Below, piece by piece: positions 1 through 7,102 of a stretch of DNA of 14,207 bases. The position numbers and the translations under genes are program-made. This DNA comes from Ilumatobacteraceae bacterium (GTDB lineage Bacteria > Actinomycetota > Acidimicrobiia > Acidimicrobiales > Ilumatobacteraceae). Positions within the stretch are counted from its first letter, which is position 1, and each line of letters starts with the position of its first letter. The stretch lies in the NCBI GenBank assembly GCA_016650435.1, contig JAENVT010000481.1, forward strand, positions 1 through 14,207, given 5' to 3'. The notes below the pieces were generated by a model. It had not been told where the DNA came from and ran no database searches. It saw only the letters and a list, made by a program, of their open reading frames with translations.

Positions 1-128
1 CCTCCCCCGCCGCCGAACATGTCGGACAAGCCGCCACCTCGACCGCTGTGCATCAGCACACCTGCAACCATGCCCAACATCGAAACGATGTTCAGAGTCA
101 CCGTAGAATACATAACCAAGTCGCGCAC
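1..128 (-). CDS. secG: SecG, Sec translocon subunit (5' part only)
   Basis: This is the beginning of a gene that runs off the left edge; 42 codons are visible. The peptide has one hydrophobic segment (about residues 8-26) followed by HSGRGGGLSDMFGGGG, which matches the highly conserved Gly-rich SecG motif. SecG is the small, non-essential stimulator of the SecYEG protein-export channel in the cytoplasmic membrane. A GTG start at 128 is chosen: it is the first start codon after the in-frame stop of the upstream ATPase gene, 21 nt away, with a weak AGG about 10 nt before it. An ATG at 113 is the alternative. In many actinobacteria secG directly follows gap-pgk-tpiA; here five importer genes lie between tpiA and secG. 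The identification rests on the motif and the gene context. The second membrane segment is outside the window. Confidence 0.85.
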   Translation of the reverse strand, partial: MRDLVMYSTVTLNIVSMLGMVAGVLMHSGRGGGLSDMFGGGG

Positions 129-149
129 GGTTTGCCAGCCTAGCGTCGG

Positions 150-1196
150 TTACGAGCGAGCGACCGTCGGCGCGACCAACGGTATGACCTCGGGGAAATA
201 GCAGGCGACGCGGTGGCCACCACCGTGGTCGATCAACAATGGCTCCTCGTCGGCGCACACATCTTGGGCCTTCGGACAACGAGTGCGGAAGCGGCAACCG
301 GAGGGCGGGTTGACCGGGCTGGGCACGTCGCCCGTCAGCACGATGCGCTTGCGATGACGCTCAATCGTTGGATCCGGCTCGGGTGCCGCAGAGAGCAAGG
401 CCTGCGTGTACGGATGCATCGGGGTGTTGTACAGAAGCTCCGCCGGCCCGGTTTCCATCACCTTGCCGAGATACATCACGGCTACCGAGTCGGAGATGTG
501 ACGTACCACCGAAAGGTCGTGGGCGATGAACAAGTACGACAGCCCGAGTCGAGCTTGTAGATCCTGAAGCAGGTTCATCACGCCTGCCTGAATGCTGACG
601 TCGAGAGCCGATACCGGCTCGTCGAGAACGATCAGCTCCGGCTCGAGCGCGAGTGCCCGAGCGACGCCGACACGCTGTCGTTGACCACCGGAGAACTCGT
701 GCGGAAATCGCTTGGAATGGTCGGGAGCAAGCCCGACGAGTTCGAGAAGTTCGGCGACTCGTTCGCGGTGGTTACCCGGCACCTTATGCACCTGCAACGG
801 TTCGGCGATTGCGTTGCCGACCGTCAGGCGCGGGTCGAGGGACGCGTACGGATCCTGGAAGACCATCTGCATCTCTTGACGCAGCGGCTGCAGGTCCTTG
901 CGCGACATCCCGACCAATTCCTTGCCCTGATACTTGACCGAGCCGGAGGTCGGAATGAGCAGCTGCAGCACGCAGCGCGCCACCGTCGACTTGCCGGATC
1001 CGCTCTCGCCGACGAGGCCCAACGTCGTGCCACGATCGATCGAGAAGCTGATCTTGGAGACCGCCTGAACGATCCCCTTGATCACCCGGATGCCTTGCAG
1101 CTGGCGGATCGGGAATTCCTTGACCAGATCGGTGACCTCGAGCACCGGGGCGGTGCTCGATTGCTGACCGGTGAGTTGATCGGCCGGTGCGCTCAC
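150..1196 (-). CDS. oppF: Oligopeptide-type ABC importer ATPase, OppF/DppF-like
   Basis: This is a 348-residue ATPase of a peptide-type ABC importer, acting at the inner face of the membrane to drive uptake. Visible motifs are Walker A GESGSGKST (63-71), Q-loop Gln114, the signature SGGQ (169-172), Walker B LIVLDE (188-193) and H-loop His226. The C-terminal oligopeptide-transporter extension (about 250-335) carries HPYTQALLSA and four cysteines (301, 307, 314, 332) in the spacing that binds a [4Fe-4S] cluster in some DppD-type proteins. The GTG start overlaps the stop of the preceding ATPase gene by 4 nt, so the two are probably translationally coupled. The paired ATPase just upstream suggests a heterodimer. 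The family is certain. The OppF rather than OppD label follows gene order and the SGGQ signature; the substrate cannot be read from the sequence. Confidence 0.93.
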   Translation of the reverse strand: MSAPADQLTGQQSSTAPVLEVTDLVKEFPIRQLQGIRVIKGIVQAVSKISFSIDRGTTLGLVGESGSGKSTVARCVLQLLIPTSGSVKYQGKELVGMSRKDLQPLRQEMQMVFQDPYASLDPRLTVGNAIAEPLQVHKVPGNHRERVAELLELVGLAPDHSKRFPHEFSGGQRQRVGVARALALEPELIVLDEPVSALDVSIQAGVMNLLQDLQARLGLSYLFIAHDLSVVRHISDSVAVMYLGKVMETGPAELLYNTPMHPYTQALLSAAPEPDPTIERHRKRIVLTGDVPSPVNPPSGCRFRTRCPKAQDVCADEEPLLIDHGGGHRVACYFPEVIPLVAPTVARS

Positions 1197-2179
1197 GCCA
1201 CTCCCTCAGGTATCAACAGTTCCTCGGCACGAACGCAGGCGGTCTCGAGCCCGAGCAGAGTATGTAGCTCGGGTATGTCGCCGGCGCAAATCTCCTCGGC
1301 GTATGGGCAGCGCGGCCTGAACGCGCAACCCGACGGGGGCCGCAGCATGTTGGGTGGCGCACCCGGAATAGGGGTCAGTCGCTCGCGGCCCAACGCCGGC
1401 AAACTTGCCAGCAGACCGCGCGTGTACGGGTGGGTGGGATTGCGGAAGATGGATTCGACATCGCCGCGCTCCACCGTGCGACCGGCGTACATCACCTGCA
1501 CCCGATCGGCGATGCGGGCAACGACGCCGAGGTCGTGAGTGATGAACACCACGCCGGCGCGGAACTTGTGCTGGATCGCCTGGATGACGTCGAGGATCCG
1601 GGCCTGCACCGTGACGTCGAGGGCAGTCGTCGGCTCGTCGGCGATCAGCACATCGGGATCATTGGCAATCGCAATCGCAATCATTACGCGCTGACGCATT
1701 CCGCCGGAGAACTCGTGCGGGTATTGAGATGCTCGGGTTCGCGGTTGTGGGATACCGACGATGTCGAGCAGCTCGACCGAGCGGTCCCACGCCGCCGACT
1801 TCGAGACATCGTTGTGACTGCGGATCATCTCGGAGACCTGGTGACCGATCTTGTGGGTCGGGTTGAGCGCCGAGAGCGGATCTTGGAAGATCATCGAGAT
1901 TCGCTTGCCGCGCAACGCCCGCATCGTGGCATTGCTCGAACCGACCAATTCGTTGCCGTGGACCTTGACGGACCCTTCGATCTTGGCCGTCTTCGGCAAC
2001 AGGCCCATGGCCGCCAAGAAGGTGACCGACTTCCCGGAACCACTCTCGCCGACGATGCCGAGCATCTCGCCGGCGCCGACGGTTACATCGACACCGCGTA
2101 CCGCGTGGACGTCGCCGCTCTCGGTTGGAAAGGTAACCCGGAGGTCGCGGATCTCGAGTACAGGTTCGCCGTCGGTCAC
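1193..2179 (-). CDS. oppD: Oligopeptide-type ABC importer ATPase, OppD/DppD-like
   Basis: This is the first of two adjacent ATPases of the importer, 328 residues. It shows Walker A GESGSGKS (44-51), Q-loop Gln99, the signature SGGM (158-161) typical of the OppD/DppD branch, Walker B VLIADE (177-182) and H-loop His215. The C-terminal peptide-transporter domain includes HPYTRGLLASLP (250-261) and cysteines 285, 291, 298 and 315, again a candidate iron-sulfur site. The start is GTG, overlapping the TGA of the permease gene by 4 nt, and its own stop overlaps the next ATPase start by 4 nt. It should pair with OppF on the two permeases. Opp, Dpp and nickel importers share this architecture, so the ligand stays open. 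Confidence 0.93.
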   Translation of the reverse strand: MTDGEPVLEIRDLRVTFPTESGDVHAVRGVDVTVGAGEMLGIVGESGSGKSVTFLAAMGLLPKTAKIEGSVKVHGNELVGSSNATMRALRGKRISMIFQDPLSALNPTHKIGHQVSEMIRSHNDVSKSAAWDRSVELLDIVGIPQPRTRASQYPHEFSGGMRQRVMIAIAIANDPDVLIADEPTTALDVTVQARILDVIQAIQHKFRAGVVFITHDLGVVARIADRVQVMYAGRTVERGDVESIFRNPTHPYTRGLLASLPALGRERLTPIPGAPPNMLRPPSGCAFRPRCPYAEEICAGDIPELHTLLGLETACVRAEELLIPEGVA

Positions 2180-3228
2180 GCCCGGCTCATGTCTGCCTTG
2201 GGATCGAACGCGTCGCGCAATCCGTCACCGACGAAGTTGATCGACACGATCGTGATCACCGACATGGCACATGGGAAGACCACGAGCCACCAGTAACCGG
2301 ACAGCACGCCGCTCTTCGACTGGGCGATGAGCAGGCCCCACGTCGTGCGGCCTTCGCCCGGGCTTGGGCCATAGCCGAAGAACGACAGCGTCGATTCGGC
2401 GAGGATGGCACCGACGACGGACAGCGACAGCGACACCATGATCGGGCCGAGCGCGTTGGGGATCAGATGACGGAACATGATACGAGGCCCACTGGCACCG
2501 ACGGAGCGCGATGCTTCGATGAACTCGCGTTCCTTCAGCGACAACACCACGCCGCGCACGATTCTGGCGACGGCCATCCATCCGACAGCTGATAACAGTA
2601 GGACCATGAAGCGAATCGACGTCTTGTCGCCCATGACCGATTTGAAGACAGGTATTTCGGCCAGCACGTTGCGTAGAACCAACAGTGAAACCAGGATCGG
2701 GAACGCCAGGAAGATGTCGGTGATGCGCATCAGGATGTCGTCGAGCAGCCCGCCGAGGTAGCCGGCCAACGCCCCGACGATGGTGCCGACGGTGCAGGCG
2801 ATCAGCGCCACCGCGATCCCGATCATGATCGAAACTCGTCCGCCGTAGAACACGCGGCTGAACAGATCACGGTTGAGATCGTCGGTACCGAACCACGCCT
2901 TGGCGCTGGGGGGCGCATGGATGAAGGTCGTCGCAGTCTTGGGCAGCCGCTGCGCCTCGCCGTAACGGGCAGGAATGCTGGGGAACAAGCACGCCAACAC
3001 GATGAGCGTGAGAATGATCAATGCGACCATCGCGAGTTTGTTGCGCCTGTAGTGCCGCAACGCGAGCCGGAACGGCGAGAGCGATTGGCCGCCGACACCT
3101 TCGGACTCGTCGCGGAGCGTGAGGCCGGTGAGGTCGGCATCGGTGTTGGCCTCGATCGCGTGGGCGACTTCGGCGCTTGCCAGGGGGACATCTACGTCTA
3201 CGTCTTGGGTGTGATCTATCTCAGTCAA
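2176..3228 (-). CDS. oppC: Oligopeptide-type ABC importer permease, OppC/DppC-like
   Basis: This is a 350-residue inner-membrane permease. An unusually long charged, acidic cytoplasmic N-terminus (about 1-50) precedes the OppC N-terminal region (SPFRLALRHYRRNKLAMVAL) and six likely membrane segments near 67-85, 130-155, 171-190, 206-225, 262-282 and 314-335. AWFGTDDLNRDLFSR (111-125) is the family hallmark loop. The EAA coupling motif, which docks on the ATPases, spans 235-258 (EFIEASRSVGAS…RHLIPN). I chose a TTG start at 3228 because GAGG lies 7 nt upstream and it overlaps the OppB gene by only 8 nt. A longer in-frame start at 3282 would sit 62 nt inside oppB and adds a Cys/Ser/Thr-rich tail that looks non-native. 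It pairs with OppB to form the pore. Confidence 0.92.
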   Translation of the reverse strand: MTEIDHTQDVDVDVPLASAEVAHAIEANTDADLTGLTLRDESEGVGGQSLSPFRLALRHYRRNKLAMVALIILTLIVLACLFPSIPARYGEAQRLPKTATTFIHAPPSAKAWFGTDDLNRDLFSRVFYGGRVSIMIGIAVALIACTVGTIVGALAGYLGGLLDDILMRITDIFLAFPILVSLLVLRNVLAEIPVFKSVMGDKTSIRFMVLLLSAVGWMAVARIVRGVVLSLKEREFIEASRSVGASGPRIMFRHLIPNALGPIMVSLSLSVVGAILAESTLSFFGYGPSPGEGRTTWGLLIAQSKSGVLSGYWWLVVFPCAMSVITIVSINFVGDGLRDAFDPKADMSRA

Positions 3229-4201
3229 GGCGGATCCTCGGGTCCAGGACGGCGTAGAGCACGTCGGCGAGCAGGTTGGCAAGAATGACGCCGAGAACGA
3301 CGAACACCATCCATGGCATCAACTGTGGGAAATCACCGTTTGTGTAGGCGGTCAAGAAGAAATCGCCCATCCCTTTGTTTTCGAAGATTCGCTCGGTGAT
3401 GATGAGGCCACCGATGATGCCACCGATATCGATCGCGGCGACGGTGACGATGGGAATCAGCGCGTTGCGCAAGGCGTGACGTACGAGAATGCGGCGCTCG
3501 CTGACGCCTTTCGCCCTCGCGGTGCGCAGGTAGTCGCTGTTCTTGACCTCGAGCAGCGATGCCCGCATGTATCTGGAGTACACGGCGATGATCTGGATGG
3601 CGACGACGGTGATGGGCAGGATCAAGTACTTGATCCTGAGGAAAAGATCGAAGCCCTTGTGTCCCGGTGGATAGATCCCTGCCGTCGGAAGGATCGGCTT
3701 GCTCAATCCGAGCCACCGGGTCAGCGTGATGGCGAAGAACAGTTGCAGCAAGATTGCGCTGACGTAAGGCGGGATGGAGATGCCGACGAATGCCCCCGTG
3801 GTCGACGTCTGGTCGAACAGCGAACGGGGACGCATGGCCGAGAAGATGCCGAGGGATAGACCGATGACGAGGCCGACTGCAGTGGCCAGCGATCCGAGCA
3901 CGAGGGTGTTGACCATGGCGTTCTTCAGCTCTGGCCAAACCGGGCGACTGCCCTTGATCGAGCGACCCCAGTTGAACGTGACGAAGTGATGTAACCAGCT
4001 GAAGTACTGCGACACGATGTTGCCTGTGAGTCCATTGGTCGCTTTGTACTGCTGGATCTTCGCCGGAGTGGCCCGCGGGTTGAGCCGCAGATAGCTCTGC
4101 ACCGGGTTCGTACCGATGCGGATGGCGACGAAGACGAGAAATGTGATGATGAACAACGTGGGAATCATCCACAGAAGCCTTCGAGCGATGAACCTGATCA
4201 T
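3221..4201 (-). CDS. oppB: Oligopeptide-type ABC importer permease, OppB/DppB-like
   Basis: This is a 326-residue inner-membrane permease that starts with the typical OppB N-terminus (MIRFIARRLLWMIPTLFIIT), a first membrane helix, then an extracytoplasmic loop up to about residue 95. Further helices lie near 98-120, 135-160, 190-210, 248-270 and 295-318. The EAA motif contacting the ATPase is at 223-250 (DYLRTARAKGVSERRILVRH…). The C-terminus ends in the family-typical LDPRIRLD. The ATG start is supported by a strong GGAGGT ribosome-binding site 9 nt upstream. Its end overlaps the TTG start of oppC by 8 nt. A strong hairpin lies between this gene and the binding-protein gene upstream, which probably sets a lower expression level for the membrane subunits. 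Confidence 0.93.
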   Translation of the reverse strand: MIRFIARRLLWMIPTLFIITFLVFVAIRIGTNPVQSYLRLNPRATPAKIQQYKATNGLTGNIVSQYFSWLHHFVTFNWGRSIKGSRPVWPELKNAMVNTLVLGSLATAVGLVIGLSLGIFSAMRPRSLFDQTSTTGAFVGISIPPYVSAILLQLFFAITLTRWLGLSKPILPTAGIYPPGHKGFDLFLRIKYLILPITVVAIQIIAVYSRYMRASLLEVKNSDYLRTARAKGVSERRILVRHALRNALIPIVTVAAIDIGGIIGGLIITERIFENKGMGDFFLTAYTNGDFPQLMPWMVFVVLGVILANLLADVLYAVLDPRIRLD

Positions 4202-4245
4202 CGTGGGCGCACCTCCGAATTGTCAACGCAAACGGGAAACTGCGA

Positions 4246-4277
4246 GAGCGGGACCGGCTCGATGGCCGGTCCCGCTC
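4246..4277 (-). promoter_or_regulatory. Strong intercistronic hairpin between binding-protein and permease genes
   Basis: A perfect 13-bp stem (GAGCGGGACCGGC / GCCGGTCCCGCTC) closes a 6-nt loop, 37 nt after the binding-protein stop and about 45 nt before the oppB start. On the transcribed strand it is followed by a sequence with only short T runs, so it is a weak intrinsic terminator at best. Such hairpins after binding-protein genes usually protect the upstream message from 3' decay or cause partial attenuation, making more binding protein than permease. The stem is seen directly; the role is inference. Confidence 0.7.
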
Positions 4278-4313
4278 ACACTACGTCATTTCTTCAGTGC
4301 CTGGCTGATTGTC

Positions 4314-6116
4314 TCAGCCAAGCGCAATGTCGGGCTCGCCGGTGACGAGCTCAGTTGCTTCATACGTACCCTGCGACGTGGTTGCCCACACCGTCGGGAG
4401 GATCTTGAAGCCTACGGACCACTCGTACCACGACGAGTTGGCGCACTCGGTGATCGGGTTGAGGCACTCTGGCCACTGCTCGGCACCGATGACGACCTGG
4501 CCATCACCGTTGGTGTCCTCCCATTCGTTGATGTTCTGGAAACCCTGGTAGTTGGCTGCGTCCTTGTCGACGGGGCCACCGACCTGGTCGGTGCGCCATG
4601 CGGCGATGTTGGGGAACTGGTACAGCGGCAACATGACCGCGTCGTCGGCCAGGAACTTGCCGATCTGATGAATCAGGTCAGCGCGCTTGGTCTCGTCGAC
4701 GGTCTGGTCGGACTCGGTCATCAACTTCGATGCGTCCTCGTTGCACCAACCGGCGGAGTTCTGGCCCTGGTTGTTGTTGTCGGGGCCGGGAACCTGCGAG
4801 CACGCCATGATGCCAGTGACCGTGGGGTCGGGGCTGGCGGTGTTGATGTACATGGCCATGTCGTACTTGAGTGCTGGGAGGCGCTGCTGGAAGTAGCAGG
4901 CTGCATCGCAGTTGTCGGCGATGATGTTGAAGCCGGCCTTCTGCAACTCAGGAATCATCAGAGCCTGGGTCGACTCACGGCGGGTGTTGCCAGAGTTGAT
5001 GATCCAGTGGATCTCGGGAGCAGCTCCGCCCTTGGCCCACATGCCACTGCCATCCTTGGCCCAGCCTGCATCGGTGAGGATCTTCGCGGCGCCAGCGGCG
5101 TCGAAATAGCCGTCGGTGCCGTCGGCCTTGCCGAAGATCGTGTCATCGCACCACGGGCCGATGGTCGGAACCCACAGGCCACAGTTCAGCAATGGCCCAC
5201 CCGAGAAGATCGGGTCGTAGATGTTGGCGAGGATCAGGTTGCGGTCGATCGACTTGGCGAACGCGTGACGGAAGTCGGCGTCCTTGAAGGCGCACGAACG
5301 GGTCTCGTCAGGCGTGCAGTTGGCATCCTCCTGGAAGTACAGACCTTCGTAGTTGGTGCCGTAGCCAGGCGTCGACTTGATGTTCGGGTCGGCCAGGGCG
5401 TCGGTGATACCGGCGTACGCCTGCGGGAAGATGAAGTCACTTTCGCCGGAGACGAGCGAGGCAATCTCGGTGTCGGTGTCGGCCTTCGGGACCATGACGA
5501 CTTTGTCCGCCTTAGCGACATCGGTGCCGAAATAGTTGTCGTTCTTCACCAGGACGAGCTGGTCGAGGCTCCACGAGTCGATCTTGTATGGCATGGCGGA
5601 GAACGGGATGTTGTCGGCGAAGTCGGCCGAGACGTCATCGCAGCTCGTGACCGCATCGGCCTTGATCAGATTGATGAAGAGAGTCTTGTACGGGGCGTAC
5701 ACCTCGGAGAACTTGACCACGACCTGCTTGTCGGAGTCGCCCTGCTCGATGGACGTGATCTTGTCGTAGCCGGTGGTGCTCAGCGAGCCAGGCGTCTTCA
5801 GCGTGGCATCGACGGTGCACTTGAAGTCGGCAAACGTAATCGGCGAACCGTCATCCCAAACAGCCTTGGGATTGATGTCCATCGTCAACGTCATTGCCGC
5901 TCCACCCGAAGATGCCGTGGTGTCTGAACCGCCGGCGGTTGTCTCGGGTGCCGAGGTGTCGGCTGTGGTGCCGCCAGTCGTTTCGGCTGTGGTGCCGCCC
6001 GTTGTTCCGCCGGTCGTGGCGTTGGAGCTCGGCGAGTCGCTACCGCAAGATGCGGCGATGAACGCCAGACCGACAGCCAGAGCTGCGTAGCGAGAGCTAC
6101 GTTTCGTGATCCTCAC
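4314..6116 (-). CDS. Peptide-type ABC importer substrate-binding lipoprotein (SBP_bac_5), apparently circularly permuted
   Basis: This is a 600-residue extracytoplasmic solute-binding lipoprotein. The signal peptide (1-23) ends in AAS-C24, followed by a Thr/Gly-rich linker (about 30-72). Family blocks then follow: INPKAVWDDGSPITFADF (81-98), APYKTLF (141-147), DFRHAFAKSIDRNLILA (281-297), GWAKDGSGMW (351-360), DMAMYINTASPDPT (419-432) and LPLYQFPNIAAW (497-508). The usual C-terminal block FQNINEWE (526-533) is not the end. After DTNGDGQ comes VVIGAEQWPECLNP…YEATELVTGEP (541-595), which in relatives is the start of the mature protein, just before the INPKAVW block. Twelve non-lipidated cysteines fall into close pairs (for example 267/275, 403/407, 551/558), suggesting disulfides. 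The GTG start at 6116 has AGGAGG 9 nt upstream; longer in-frame starts would bury the signal peptide. It is the first gene of the importer cluster. The ligand is unknown. Confidence 0.93.
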   Translation of the reverse strand: MRITKRSSRYAALAVGLAFIAASCGSDSPSSNATTGGTTGGTTAETTGGTTADTSAPETTAGGSDTTASSGGAAMTLTMDINPKAVWDDGSPITFADFKCTVDATLKTPGSLSTTGYDKITSIEQGDSDKQVVVKFSEVYAPYKTLFINLIKADAVTSCDDVSADFADNIPFSAMPYKIDSWSLDQLVLVKNDNYFGTDVAKADKVVMVPKADTDTEIASLVSGESDFIFPQAYAGITDALADPNIKSTPGYGTNYEGLYFQEDANCTPDETRSCAFKDADFRHAFAKSIDRNLILANIYDPIFSGGPLLNCGLWVPTIGPWCDDTIFGKADGTDGYFDAAGAAKILTDAGWAKDGSGMWAKGGAAPEIHWIINSGNTRRESTQALMIPELQKAGFNIIADNCDAACYFQQRLPALKYDMAMYINTASPDPTVTGIMACSQVPGPDNNNQGQNSAGWCNEDASKLMTESDQTVDETKRADLIHQIGKFLADDAVMLPLYQFPNIAAWRTDQVGGPVDKDAANYQGFQNINEWEDTNGDGQVVIGAEQWPECLNPITECANSSWYEWSVGFKILPTVWATTSQGTYEATELVTGEPDIALG

Positions 6117-6334
6117 GTGGGTGTTCCTCCTATGTGAAACGGAGGGAGGTAGGTCTCGGTCTATCGACAAGGCAAGCGGGACGCTTGTCGGGAAGATTGA
6201 CCACACTCTCACTCCGTCCTCCCCGATCGAAGCAAGCGTCCGACAACATAGCACTCATACTTACCGACCGGTAGCAGCACTGTTCCGAATATTTGAAAAT
6301 TCGGGCTGAAAATTCCGACGATTGTGGGAGTGAC
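6117..6334 (-). promoter_or_regulatory. Leader and probable promoter/operator region of the importer operon
   Basis: This 218-nt gap between tpiA and the binding-protein gene holds several signals, read on the minus strand. An extended -10-like TGCTATGTT lies at 6253-6245, with no good -35. An interrupted palindrome TACCG-N2-CGGTA (6262-6273) overlaps the -35 position and resembles a repressor operator. Further upstream, TGAAAATTC occurs twice in direct orientation (6294-6302 and 6307-6315, 13-nt period), next to an inverted pair CCGAAT/ATTCGG (6285-6304). Downstream, the predicted transcript folds: GACGCTTG (6240-6233) pairs with CAAGCGTC (6187-6180), and TCGGG (6226-6222) with CCCGA (6192-6188). 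The ribosome-binding site AGGAGG lies just before the start. The elements are seen; promoter and operator roles are inferred. Confidence 0.45.
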
Positions 6335-7102
6335 CTAGGACCCGAGCTTGCAAATTCGGGCGAACTCGTCGGGATCGAGGCTCGCGCCACCCACGAGCGC
6401 GCCGTCGATATCCGGCTGTGCCATCAGCTCGGCGATGTTCGACGATTTGACGCTCCCGCCGTACTGAATCCGCACCGCAGCCGCGGATACAGCCCCTGCG
6501 ATCTCGGCGATGCATCCGCGGATCGTGGCGCACACCTGTTGGGCATCGTCCGCTGTCGCGGTGCGGCCGGTTCCGATCGCCCAGATCGGCTCATAGGCGA
6601 CGACGAGCGATGCCACCTTGTCGGCCGACAAGCCATGCAACGCGGCGCGAATCTGGCCGAGGACCTTCGCCTCGGTCTCGCCGGCCTCGCGCTCCTCCAG
6701 CGTCTCGCCAACACACACGATCGGGGTCATCGAATGGCGTTGAATTGCAGCCAGCTTTCTGGCCACTTCGGCATCGGTCTCGCCGAACAGCTGACGACGT
6801 TCGCTGTGGCCGGTGATCACGTACTGAACGTTGAGCTTGGCGAGGAACAGCGGCGAGACCTCGCCGGTGAACGCGCCCTTGTCTTCCCAATGACAGTTCT
6901 GGGCTCCGACGGCGAACAGCAACTTGTCGGCATCGATCACCGTCTGCACGCTGCGGATGTCGGTGAACGGCGGATGGATGCTGACGTCGACGTGTTCGAA
7001 ATCATCCTTCGTGACGAGGTAGGCCAACTTCTGAACACACTGGATGGCCTCGAAGTGGTTGTGGTTCATCTTCCAGTTCGCGGAGATCAACGGCCTACGC
7101 AT
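6335..7102 (-). CDS. tpiA: Triosephosphate isomerase
   Basis: This cytosolic glycolytic enzyme interconverts dihydroxyacetone phosphate and glyceraldehyde 3-phosphate. At 255 residues it has the usual length. Active-site residues are all present: Asn9 and Lys11 in SANWKMN, His99 in GHSERR, and the catalytic base Glu171 in AYEPIWAIGTG (169-179), whose following loop 6 closes over substrate. The phosphate-binding segments YGGSVK (214-219) and GALVGGASL (234-242) are intact. The ATG start overlaps the pgk stop by 8 nt and has a purine-rich GAGAGGGG upstream, so it is translated with pgk. It ends the gap-pgk-tpiA set; the next gene on the strand is the importer binding protein after 218 nt rather than secG. 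Confidence 0.97.
   Translation of the reverse strand: MRRPLISANWKMNHNHFEAIQCVQKLAYLVTKDDFEHVDVSIHPPFTDIRSVQTVIDADKLLFAVGAQNCHWEDKGAFTGEVSPLFLAKLNVQYVITGHSERRQLFGETDAEVARKLAAIQRHSMTPIVCVGETLEEREAGETEAKVLGQIRAALHGLSADKVASLVVAYEPIWAIGTGRTATADDAQQVCATIRGCIAEIAGAVSAAAVRIQYGGSVKSSNIAELMAQPDIDGALVGGASLDPDEFARICKLGS

Noticed and set aside
681..2296. Overlapping plus-strand frames of 285 and 288 codons opposite the two ATPase genes
   Set aside because: Both are antisense shadows of well-conserved ABC ATPases; they have no motif and no ribosome-binding signal.
4246..4277. Hairpin after the binding-protein gene as a true intrinsic terminator
   Set aside because: The stem is strong but no real T tract follows on the transcribed strand, and the permease genes of the same importer lie just beyond; partial attenuation or mRNA protection fits better.
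4116..5927. 603-codon open frame on the plus strand, antisense to the binding protein and the oppB start
   Set aside because: The minus-strand gene explains the region with a lipobox, family motifs and ribosome-binding site. The antisense product is Val/Gly/Asp-rich with no recognisable motif, typical of a mirror frame in GC-rich DNA.
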